Origin: Planctomycetota bacterium
GTDB lineage: Bacteria; Planctomycetota; JACQVX01
NCBI GenBank assembly: GCA_016209495.1
Contig: JACQVX010000003.1
Span: 1-40,896, forward strand
Direction: 5' to 3'
Length of the DNA: 40,896 nucleotides
The notes under the pieces were generated by a model, which was not told the origin of the DNA, ran no database searches, and was given only the letters and a program-made list of their open reading frames with translations. This document shows, piece after piece, positions 7,230-13,233 of the stretch. The translations under genes and the position numbers were made by a program. How positions within the stretch are numbered: position 1 is the first letter of the stretch; every line of letters starts with the position of its first letter.

Positions 7230-8006
7230 CCCGCAGGTTCGTCGCCTGCGTCCCTCCCCCGGGGGGGAGGGCCATGGGCCCGGGGCGGGACAGCCCCGTA
7301 GGCGCTTCGAGCGCCGCCGGGAGGACGGCCGTGGGCCCTCCTACCCGACCTCCATTCGCCCTCCCCTGGCCAGGGAGGACCGGGCTGGAGGGGCCCGGGC
7401 GGAACTGCTTTCGGTACCGCCACACCGGGAACCTTCTCGCCAGGTTCCCTACGGGACGCTGCCTGGGGGCGTCACTCCCCGTCCCCGCGCGTCGTCCGGC
7501 CACGCGGGCCATGGTTGCAGGGCGCCTCGGGCTGACCGCCCTTGGCGTCGTCGTCGGGCGGTGGCGACCCGACGGCGGGGCCTTCGACGAAGAGACGGCG
7601 GTGCCACCCACCGCCGTGGTGCAGGAGACCGGGGGAACTCCTGCGTACGTCGAGAGGGCGTCCGCGAGAAGCTGCGCCTCCGCTCGGCGACGTAGGCGCC
7701 GAGCGGGAGGGCCTGCCAGCGGCAGGCCCGATCGGCGCAGCCCCGAGACCCCGGTTTCGAGGAGAAGTTCGTCCGTCACCAGCGCGTCACCGCGCGAAAC
7801 GGCATCCAAGGAGAAGCCGCACGAGGGGTTCCTCTGGCCGTCACCTCCGCAGCCTGCCGGCGGCGGAGGTGACGGCCGGACCGGTCCCGGCGGGCAAGGA
7901 AGAGGCGCCGCTGCGGAAGGGGTCCTATGGTGATGGCGCCGTCCTGACGGACCGATGCCGTCGGCGCAAGGTTGCTTCAATTCTGCTACAGTAGGCGACC
8001 TTGCGG
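7230..8006 (+). ncRNA. Candidate large structured RNA: chain of about 15 hairpins, no gene recognised
   Basis: No credible protein is encoded in about 890 bp between the transposase and tRNA-Val. Instead, perfect stems follow one another: 7232-7250 (6 bp), 7252-7271 (8), 7281-7298 (6), 7301-7315 (6), 7360-7378 (6), 7380-7398 (6), 7427-7449 (8), 7455-7473 (5), 7552-7574 (7), 7595-7617 (9), 7621-7644 (7), 7681-7705 (9), 7709-7729 (9), 7836-7877 (15) and 7965-8005 (8). At least four extend further only on the plus strand through U-G pairs; e.g. the 15-bp stem gains U7835-G7878, then C7834-G7879 and U7833-A7880. The minus strand would have A-C mismatches there. Five loops are 7 nt. I see no clear promoter or terminator. 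It could instead be DNA-level structure of the mobile element. Class unknown. Confidence 0.4.
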
Positions 8007-8033
8007 GATGGTAATGGCCATAAAACCAGCACA

Positions 8034-8071
8034 AACACTGGTGGGCAGACCGGGACTCGAACCCGGGACCT
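8034..8071 (-). repeat. Direct repeat, right copy (3' end of tRNA-Val)
   Basis: Partner of 5859-5896 with two mismatches. It covers the T-arm, acceptor 3' strand, CCA and 5 bases beyond. In this copy the acceptor strand is TCTGCCC, which leaves a G-U pair in the mature tRNA. Confidence 0.7.
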
Positions 8072-8115
8072 CCTGCTTGTAAGGCAGGCGCTCTGGCCGG
8101 CTGAGCTATCCGCCC
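8039..8115 (-). tRNA. tRNA-Val (anticodon TAC)
   Basis: Minus-strand cloverleaf: acceptor GGGCGGA/TCTGCCC (one G-U), D-arm TAGCTCAGCCGGCCAGAG, anticodon stem CCTGC/GCAGG with loop CTTACAA (anticodon TAC), T-arm CCGGG-TTCGAGT-CCCGG, CCA encoded at 8039-8041. Just beyond it the minus strand can form a short stem ACCAG/CTGGT (8025-8042) followed by TTTTAT, a weak terminator that overlaps the CCA. Confidence 0.95.
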
Positions 8116-8137
8116 CGGGTCCCATCCTACCCCATGC

Positions 8138-8470
8138 TCACGAGAAGTAGGCCCACCAGGCCGCGAGGGTGGGCACCGCAGCGACGGTCGCGGTGGCGAC
8201 CCGGACGGCCCTCCGGCCGACCAGGCCCCAGGCCAGCAGGGCGACGAAGGGCGGGCCCAGGAGCCCCAGCTCGACCCCCAAGGCCCCCGGTGTGCGGGCG
8301 TCCCGGAACCATTCCCAGTAGCCTACGAAGGGGACCGGGCGGTCCAGGAGGACGTCGGCGTCCGGGAGGACGGCCACCGCCGCGGCCACGCAGGCACCCG
8401 TCCAGCCGCGGCCCAGGGCCGCGCGTCCCGCGGCCAGGGCGAGCAGGACATGGGCGGGTGCCGTGGGCAC
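8138..8470 (-). CDS. Small membrane protein, possibly YbcI/DUF457-like
   Basis: 110 aa from a GTG at 8470, 16 bp after the stop of the radical SAM gene, so the last gene of a three-gene operon. About three hydrophobic segments: 5-18, 27-40 (ending LPDADVLLD) and 75-108. An N-terminal His in PAHVLLALAAGRA followed by LPDAD recalls the membrane-bound metal-dependent hydrolase family YbcI/DUF457, but this protein is much shorter and lacks the rest of the family's conserved residues. Function unknown; could be a truncated member. Confidence 0.6.
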   Translation of the reverse strand: MPTAPAHVLLALAAGRAALGRGWTGACVAAAVAVLPDADVLLDRPVPFVGYWEWFRDARTPGALGVELGLLGPPFVALLAWGLVGRRAVRVATATVAAVPTLAAWWAYFS

Positions 8471-8486
8471 CGGCCGTCCCGGTCGC

Positions 8487-9335
8487 CTAGGCCCAGACGC
8501 CGGGGATGGGCTCGCGACAGCCCGTGCAGCGGCCCGCGTCCATGCGCTGGGCCGTCACGCGCATCCCCACGCGCTCGATGAGGACCTTCTCGCAGCGCGG
8601 GCAACGCGTGTGCTGTGCCTCGTGGGGGGCCACGTTGAAGATGTATGCGTGGCGCAGCCCCTCCTCCCGGGCCAGCTCCACGCACCTCTCCAGGGTGCTC
8701 ACCGGGGTGCGAGGGAGGTCGGTCATCCGGTACTCGGGCACGAAGCGCCCGAAGTGGACCGGGACGTCCCGGCCTAGGTTCTCCTTCACCCAGCGGCACT
8801 GGCGCCTCATGAGGTCCGGGTCGTCGCTGAACGTCGGGACCACGAGGGTCTCGAGCTCGAACCAGGTCCCCGACTCCTTCAGGACCTCCAGGGCGCGCAG
8901 GACCGGGGTCAGAGAGGAGCCCAGGACCACCTCGTAGAAGCGCTCGTCGAAGCCCTTGAGGCCCACTGCGAAGGCGTCCACGACCCGGGCCAGCTCGCGC
9001 AGGGGCTGCTCCTCGATGGAGAGGGCCGTGGCCACGACGGTGCGCACACCTCGCTCCCTGGCCAGGGAGGCCAGGTCGTAGCTGTACTCGCACGAGGCGA
9101 CAGGCTCCGTGTAGGCGAAGGCCAGGTTGCGGACCCCGCGACCCCCGGCCGTCTCCAGGGCCTTCGCCGGCGCCAGTTCGCAGCTCGCCACCTCCTCGGG
9201 TCTGGCCTGGGTCTGGCGCCAGTTCTGGCAGTACTGGCATCGGAGGTTGCAGCCGCCAGTGCCCAGGGCCAGGGTAGGCTCCCCCGGGAGGAAGTGGGCC
9301 AGGGGCAGCTTCTCCACCGGGTCCAGCGAGACCAC
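8487..9335 (-). CDS. amrS: AmrS-like radical SAM enzyme (AmmeMemoRadiSam group), 5' end frameshifted
   Basis: 282 aa in this frame. The cluster motif CNLRCQYCQNW is at residues 29-39 (Cys29, Cys33, Cys36); NLAFAYTEP, AVGLKGFDERFY and TLVVPTFSDDPD match AmrS, and the C-terminus has two CxxC pairs (RCPRC, RCTGC). AmrS homologues begin with ...LY-RA...DP(I/V)EK-PL-HF-PG. Here the frame upstream of the GTG at 9335 still reads RLYTRAHANPCVVSLDPVEK, so the gene really starts further back. It is joined to a Tat- or anchor-type N-terminus (SRRDRF...LWAAAGLAGLAPVWVVL) in another frame beginning at 9508; see the C8 tract at 9369-9376. Reaction unknown for the family. This is a second copy beside the one at 15729. 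Confidence 0.85.
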   Translation of the reverse strand: MVSLDPVEKLPLAHFLPGEPTLALGTGGCNLRCQYCQNWRQTQARPEEVASCELAPAKALETAGGRGVRNLAFAYTEPVASCEYSYDLASLARERGVRTVVATALSIEEQPLRELARVVDAFAVGLKGFDERFYEVVLGSSLTPVLRALEVLKESGTWFELETLVVPTFSDDPDLMRRQCRWVKENLGRDVPVHFGRFVPEYRMTDLPRTPVSTLERCVELAREEGLRHAYIFNVAPHEAQHTRCPRCEKVLIERVGMRVTAQRMDAGRCTGCREPIPGVWA

Positions 9336-9368
9336 GCAGGGATTGGCGTGGGCCCGGGTGTAGAGCCG

Positions 9369-9508
9369 CCCCCCCCGGCGGCGAAGGCCTCCAGGACGAC
9401 CCAGACGGGGGCGAGCCCCGCGAGGCCGGCGGCGGCCCAGAGGCGAGCCGTGTAGTCGAACCGGTCCCGCCTGGAAATGCCCTCGGTCGCTAGTCCCTCA
9501 GTGCGCAT
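9369..9508 (-). other. Displaced N-terminus of the AmrS-like gene and G8 frameshift tract
   Basis: From an ATG at 9508 a frame encodes MRTEGLATEGISRRDRFDYT... then a hydrophobic stretch and EAFAAGGG up to eight G on the coding strand (C8 at 9369-9376). With nine G the frame would continue smoothly into RLYTRAHANPCVV of the AmrS body. So one base is missing relative to an intact gene: a sequencing or assembly error, a real mutation, or slippage at a homopolymer. The 9508 start overlaps the end of the upstream gene by 19 bp, which supports it as the true start. The SRRDRF motif suggests Tat export or a membrane-anchored enzyme. Confidence 0.65.
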
Positions 9509-10236
9509 CCCCCCGCCTTGCAGTCCGCTGCCGGCTCCATGCCCTCCAGGTCGGCCCGCCCCAGGTCCTCTGTCGTCGCCTCCGCGACGAGGAGCATCGC
9601 CATGGGCTCCAGGCTCCCGTGGGTCTGGGCGTGGATGGTGCCCAGTTCCCGGAGCAGGGCCCTCCGCTCGTCGGGCGGATCCGCCCCCTCGGCCCCCTCG
9701 GGGCGAGGGGGCCCCACGCGGCCTGCCCCGCGACCCGGGGCGAAACGGGACAGGAGGGCGCGTCGAACGTCCCCCTCCCCCCGGACGCCGGTGGGGAAGT
9801 CGTCGGCCAGTCCCGGGAGGGACGGCAGGGCCGCGGCCAGGCGATTGGCCTCTTCCGTGAAGCGCCGCCAGCGGTCCTTCTCCGCCTCGTTCGCCCGCGC
9901 GGCCCTGCGCTCGCAGTCCCGCGAATAGCCCAGGTCCCGCAGGCCCTCCCGCCGGAACGCCTCGAAGGCCACCGCCTCCTCCCCGAGGATCCGCGCGCGA
10001 TCCGCGGAGAGGCCCTCGCGCAAGGTCGAACCGCGCAGGGCCGCCTCGAAGAGGAGCCGCGAGGCCGCCTCGTCGGGCGCCGCCCAGCGGAGGGCCGCCG
10101 CCACGAGGACCCTCCGCTCGGCCGCCTCGAGGGCGTCCAGACCCCGCTCCGGGGCCGCTCCGCCGGGCCCCGCGGCCCCCAGGATCGCCAGGAAGGCCAG
10201 AGCCCCCACCTCGCGTCCAGCCCGGCTAGCCCCCAT
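9490..10236 (-). CDS. Secreted protein of unknown function
   Basis: 248 aa from the ATG at 10236, chosen because GGAGGG precedes it and a signal peptide follows at once (REVGALAFLAILGAAGPGGAAPE, residues 8-30). The longer frame to 10314 has no binding site. The mature part is mainly helical and rich in Glu, Arg and Ala (DRARILGEEAVAFEAFRREG, then RDCERRAARANEAEKDRWRRF). It ends in a Cys pair (ADCKAGGCALRD). No family recognised. First gene of the operon with the AmrS-like enzyme (19-bp overlap) and the small membrane protein. Confidence 0.65.
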   Translation of the reverse strand: MGASRAGREVGALAFLAILGAAGPGGAAPERGLDALEAAERRVLVAAALRWAAPDEAASRLLFEAALRGSTLREGLSADRARILGEEAVAFEAFRREGLRDLGYSRDCERRAARANEAEKDRWRRFTEEANRLAAALPSLPGLADDFPTGVRGEGDVRRALLSRFAPGRGAGRVGPPRPEGAEGADPPDERRALLRELGTIHAQTHGSLEPMAMLLVAEATTEDLGRADLEGMEPAADCKAGGCALRD

Positions 10237-10400
10237 GCCAGCGCCCTCCTCCCCCCTCCGGTGACCCAGCCGGGGCGCCGCGGTTTCTCGCGCGTCCGCG
10301 GGGGGATAGGTCACCCGCGAGGTGCCCAGGAACCCGCTGGGTCTCCGGGCGTCCTATCCGGCGCGGACGGCCCGCCGGTCGACCCGAGGAGGAGACCCCG

Positions 10401-11522
10401 ATGCGCAAGAGATGGACAGCGGCCCTGGCCGCGGCCCTGGCACTCCCCGTCTTGCTGGAGGCGCGGACCAAGCTGGTCACCCTCCCGGGAAGGGAGGCGA
10501 CCTGGGTCCACCTGGACAACCCCGGCTCGACCCTGGTGGAGGAGGAGCGCACCCTGGCCCTGCAGCGCGGGACGAACCAGGTGGACTTCTCCTGGAACGG
10601 GGTCCACCTCGACCCCGACTCCATCCGGCTCACGGTCCTGGACCACCGGGAGGAGGTGAACCTCATCTCGGTCCGCTATCCGCCCGCCGAGCAGGCCCTC
10701 ATCTGGGAGATCTTCGCCGCGCGGGGCGCCTCGGTCCGCGTCCGCATCGCCTACCTCCTGGCGGGCATCGACCGCCTGGTGGAGTACCGCGGGACCCTGA
10801 CGAAGGACGAGGCGAGGCTGGACCTGGACGCCTACATGGTCCTCCGGAACTTCTCCGGCGAGGACTTCCAGGACGCCCGGCTGATCCTGGGCCAGGGAGA
10901 GGCCTTCGAGAGGGAGTCCCGCCACGAGGAGACCCGCAAGGCCCTCTTCGCCACCCACGCCGCCTTGCCGGTCGTGAAGGTCCTGGTCTGGGACGCGGCC
11001 GCGCTCCCCTGGGAGCCGGACAGGGAGGAGAGCAACGTGGGCGTCCCCTTCCAGTACCGCCTGACCAACACCACGGAGGGGGGGCTGGGGAAGCAGCTCC
11101 TGTGGAACGGGAAGGTCCGTGTCCACCAGCAGGACGGCCACGGCTCGACTCTCTTCCTGGGCGAGGATCACGCGGGACTCACCCCCGTGGGGGAGGAGTT
11201 GCGCCTGGGCATGGGGGAGAGCCGCGACGTGGTGGTGACCCAGAAGAGGGAGCGGGAGGAGCGGATCAACCTCCGCCGGAACCGCGCCGGCGGCGTGGTT
11301 CTCTACGACACGGACGAGGCCATGACGGTCAAGGTGGAGAACTTCAAGGACGGCCCCGCCGTGGTGGAGGTCGTCGAGCACGTCGAGGGGCAATGGGAGA
11401 TGGAGTCCTCCTCCCACGAGTTCCGGCGCGAGGACCACCGCACCCTGGTCTACACCCTTGCCCTGGCGCCCAGGGAAACCCAGACCATCGCCTTCCGCTA
11501 CCACCGGAAGAACGTCCGGTAG
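10401..11522 (+). CDS. Secreted DUF4139-like protein (paralogue 1)
   Basis: 373 aa. ATG at 10401 with AGGAGG 7 bp upstream. Signal peptide at 1-21 (KRWTAALAAALALPVLLEAR). The rest is beta-rich: an N-terminal domain opening VTLPGREATWVHLDNPGSTLVEEERTL, a middle region with RVRIAYLLAGIDRLVEYRGTLTKDEARLDLDAYMVLRNFSGEDFQDARL, typical of DUF4139 proteins that contain beta-sandwich domains, and a C-terminal Ig-like part (MTVKVENFKDGPAVVEVVEH, FRYHR). Its role is unknown; related proteins are cell-envelope or periplasmic. The next gene is a diverged tandem copy 17 bp away, so they form one operon. Confidence 0.7.
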   Translation: MRKRWTAALAAALALPVLLEARTKLVTLPGREATWVHLDNPGSTLVEEERTLALQRGTNQVDFSWNGVHLDPDSIRLTVLDHREEVNLISVRYPPAEQALIWEIFAARGASVRVRIAYLLAGIDRLVEYRGTLTKDEARLDLDAYMVLRNFSGEDFQDARLILGQGEAFERESRHEETRKALFATHAALPVVKVLVWDAAALPWEPDREESNVGVPFQYRLTNTTEGGLGKQLLWNGKVRVHQQDGHGSTLFLGEDHAGLTPVGEELRLGMGESRDVVVTQKREREERINLRRNRAGGVVLYDTDEAMTVKVENFKDGPAVVEVVEHVEGQWEMESSSHEFRREDHRTLVYTLALAPRETQTIAFRYHRKNVR

Positions 11523-11539
11523 GACGAGAGGAGAACGCC

Positions 11540-12880
11540 ATGCCTCGTCGCGCCCTCGAAATCGCCGTCCTCCTCCTGGCCGCGGGCTCGCCTTCGTGGG
11601 CCAAGGTGGACCTCACCACACTCCCCCCCAGGGGACGGATCCAGCTCACCATCTACAACTCCGCCGACATCACCCTGGTGCGCGAGGTGCGCAGCCTCAC
11701 GCTCCAGGAGGGGATGAACCGCCTCGAGTTCGGTTGGGCCCGGACCGCCGTGGACCCCACCAGCCTGAACCTGGTTTCCCCGGAGCACCCCGGGGCGGTG
11801 GAGCTGGTGGACGTCGCCTTCCCCCCCCGGACCACCCAGACCTCCGTCTGGACCATCCGCTCCACGGTCGCGGGCGAGGTCCCGGTGGAGATCTCCTACT
11901 TCACCTCGGGACTGAGCTGGGAGGCCACCTACGAGGCGACCCTGGCCCCGGACCAGACCTCTATGGACCTGGCCTCCTACCTCCGGGTGACCAACCGGAG
12001 CGGGGAGGACTACCCGGACGCGGAGGTGCGCGTGGTGGTGGGGCGCATCCACACCGTGGACGAGATCGCCGAACTGGCGGCCCGGCCCCATCCCTACGGG
12101 ACCCCGCTGCCCACCCCGGAACCCCCCGGCTCCACCGCCGGTGTGGAATTCGGCCGGGCCCTCGACCGGGCGGAGCGGGCCTACCGGCGGGCCTCCGAGT
12201 CCGGCGAGGCCAAGGCCATCGTCAAGGAGGGCCTCTCGGAGTACTTCCTCTACACCATCGAGGGGACGGAGACCATCCCCGACGGCTGGTCCAAGCGGCT
12301 CCCCTCCCTGCACGCCGAGGACATCCCGGTGGTCAACCTCTACCGCCACGAGCGGGAGCGTTTCGGGGAAGGGGTGCACCGCTTCCTCCTGTTCGCCAAC
12401 GACAAGGAGCACCACCTGGGCGAGACCCCCCTGCCGGACGGCCAGGTCATGGTCTATCGTCGGGCGGACGACGAGGCCCACCTGGGCTTCGTGGGCCGCG
12501 CCCCCACGCGCTACATCCCGGTGGACCAGAAGGTGGAGCTGGACCTGGGCGTGGACCAGGCGGTCCTCGTGACGGCCACCCTTATGGACCTGAAGACCGA
12601 GAATCACTCCTTCGACGGCCACGGGGACCTGAACGGCTACGACGACGTGCAGCAGGTGGTGCTCAGGCTACGGAACCTGCAAGAGCTGGCGGCCCGGGTG
12701 GAGGTGACCCTGAACCTCCCGCACGCCTACTGGGACCTGAGCTCCGAGGCCGAGGGGGCGGGCTACGAGCGCTGGGACGTGGACACGGTGCGGTTCACCG
12801 TGGAACTGGCGCCGGGCCTGGAGCGGAAGCTCCCCTTTGTCCTGCGGCTCTATGAGGGCGTGCGGCGAGAAAGGCGGTAG
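11540..12880 (+). CDS. Secreted DUF4139-like protein (paralogue 2)
   Basis: 446 aa from the ATG at 11540 (GAGAGGAG upstream). Signal peptide at 1-21 (ALEIAVLLLAAGSPSWA). Same plan as the preceding gene: IQLTIYNSADITLVREVRSLTLQEGMNRLEFGW, VPVEISYFTSGLSWEATYEATLAPDQTSMDLASYLRVTNRSGEDYPDAEVRVVVG, and a C-terminal VELDLGVDQAVLVTATLMDL...VVLRLRNLQELAARVEVTLNLP. The pair DL-A/S-Y--V-N-SGED(F/Y)-DA is shared by both copies and marks duplication followed by divergence; this copy has an extra segment around 190-240 (ALDRAERAYRRASESGEAKA). Function unknown. Confidence 0.7.
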   Translation: MPRRALEIAVLLLAAGSPSWAKVDLTTLPPRGRIQLTIYNSADITLVREVRSLTLQEGMNRLEFGWARTAVDPTSLNLVSPEHPGAVELVDVAFPPRTTQTSVWTIRSTVAGEVPVEISYFTSGLSWEATYEATLAPDQTSMDLASYLRVTNRSGEDYPDAEVRVVVGRIHTVDEIAELAARPHPYGTPLPTPEPPGSTAGVEFGRALDRAERAYRRASESGEAKAIVKEGLSEYFLYTIEGTETIPDGWSKRLPSLHAEDIPVVNLYRHERERFGEGVHRFLLFANDKEHHLGETPLPDGQVMVYRRADDEAHLGFVGRAPTRYIPVDQKVELDLGVDQAVLVTATLMDLKTENHSFDGHGDLNGYDDVQQVVLRLRNLQELAARVEVTLNLPHAYWDLSSEAEGAGYERWDVDTVRFTVELAPGLERKLPFVLRLYEGVRRERR

Positions 12881-12888
12881 CCTCGCGG

Positions 12889-12917
12889 TTGACAACGGTC
12901 CGCGGGCCGACTATCTT
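12889..12917 (+). promoter_or_regulatory. Strong promoter of the 71-aa protein gene
   Basis: TTGACA (12889-12894), 17-bp spacer, TATCTT (12912-12917). It starts 9 bp after the stop of the previous gene, so the small gene has its own, near-consensus promoter. Confidence 0.75.
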
Positions 12918-12967
12918 TCCCGCCCCTACGCGAAGGCGCGTGGGTATCAAGGAGGGGTTCGACCATC

Positions 12968-13183
12968 ATGGGATTCAATATCAACAAGGCCGTCGACAAG
13001 AAGTTCGAGACCAAGTCGCTGAACGACATCCTCGCGGCTCCGCCGTCCGCCCTGCAGGGCCTGACTCCCGAGGCTGACAAGGCGCTGGCTCAGGTCGGGA
13101 TCAAGACGGTCCGCGACCTCGGCGAGTGGAAGTATGCGAACTGGGCGCGGACGGTGAACGACCTCGCCAAGATCTCGCAGTAG
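12968..13183 (+). CDS. Small conserved protein, helix-hairpin-helix-like
   Basis: 71 aa. The ATG at 12968 is preceded by AAGGAGG (12949-12955), and a strong promoter and a strong terminator enclose the gene, so it is probably a highly expressed single-gene unit. Sequence MGFNINKAVDKKFETKSL..., then ILAAPPSALQGLTPEADKALAQVGIKTVRDLGEWKYANWARTVNDLA. The part GLTPEADKALAQVGIKTVRDL has the pattern of a helix-hairpin-helix or SAM-like helical repeat (as in proteins where a helical domain is linked to DNA or protein binding). Similar short proteins occur in other bacteria to my knowledge, without known function. Confidence 0.8.
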   Translation: MGFNINKAVDKKFETKSLNDILAAPPSALQGLTPEADKALAQVGIKTVRDLGEWKYANWARTVNDLAKISQ

Positions 13184-13208
13184 CTGAGTCCGATCACCGG
13201 ATGTGGAA

Positions 13209-13233
13209 GGGGGGGGCGCTAGCCCCCCCCTTT
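13209..13233 (+). terminator. Intrinsic terminator between convergent genes
   Basis: G8 and C8 with CGCTAG between them (13209-13230), then TTT. It lies 25 bp after the stop of the 71-aa gene and overlaps the last codon of the mannosidase gene coming from the other side; the minus strand has only CTTCC after the stem, so it suits the plus-strand gene better. Confidence 0.7.

Larger units (their letters stand above)
5859..8071. mobile_element. Candidate 2.2-kb insertion at the tRNA-Val 3' end
   Basis: The block is bounded by a 38-bp imperfect direct repeat of the tRNA-Val 3' end (5859-5896 and 8034-8071) in the arrangement left by integration into a tRNA: intact tRNA on one side, 3'-end duplicate on the other. 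Inside are a DDE transposase (6116-7144) and a hairpin-rich non-coding stretch (about 7230-8006). No tyrosine or serine recombinase is visible, so either the tRNA-type duplication was made by an integrase that has been lost, or the transposase element entered a pre-existing island, or a second tRNA gene was partly deleted. I could not find terminal inverted repeats of an IS by eye. Confidence 0.4.

Noticed and set aside
7230-8006. Group II intron, integron attC array or IS200-type structure as the explanation for the hairpins
   Set aside because: I find no domain V-like motif, no repeated GTTRRRY/RYYYAAC core sites, and no reverse transcriptase, integron integrase or TnpA/TnpB gene.
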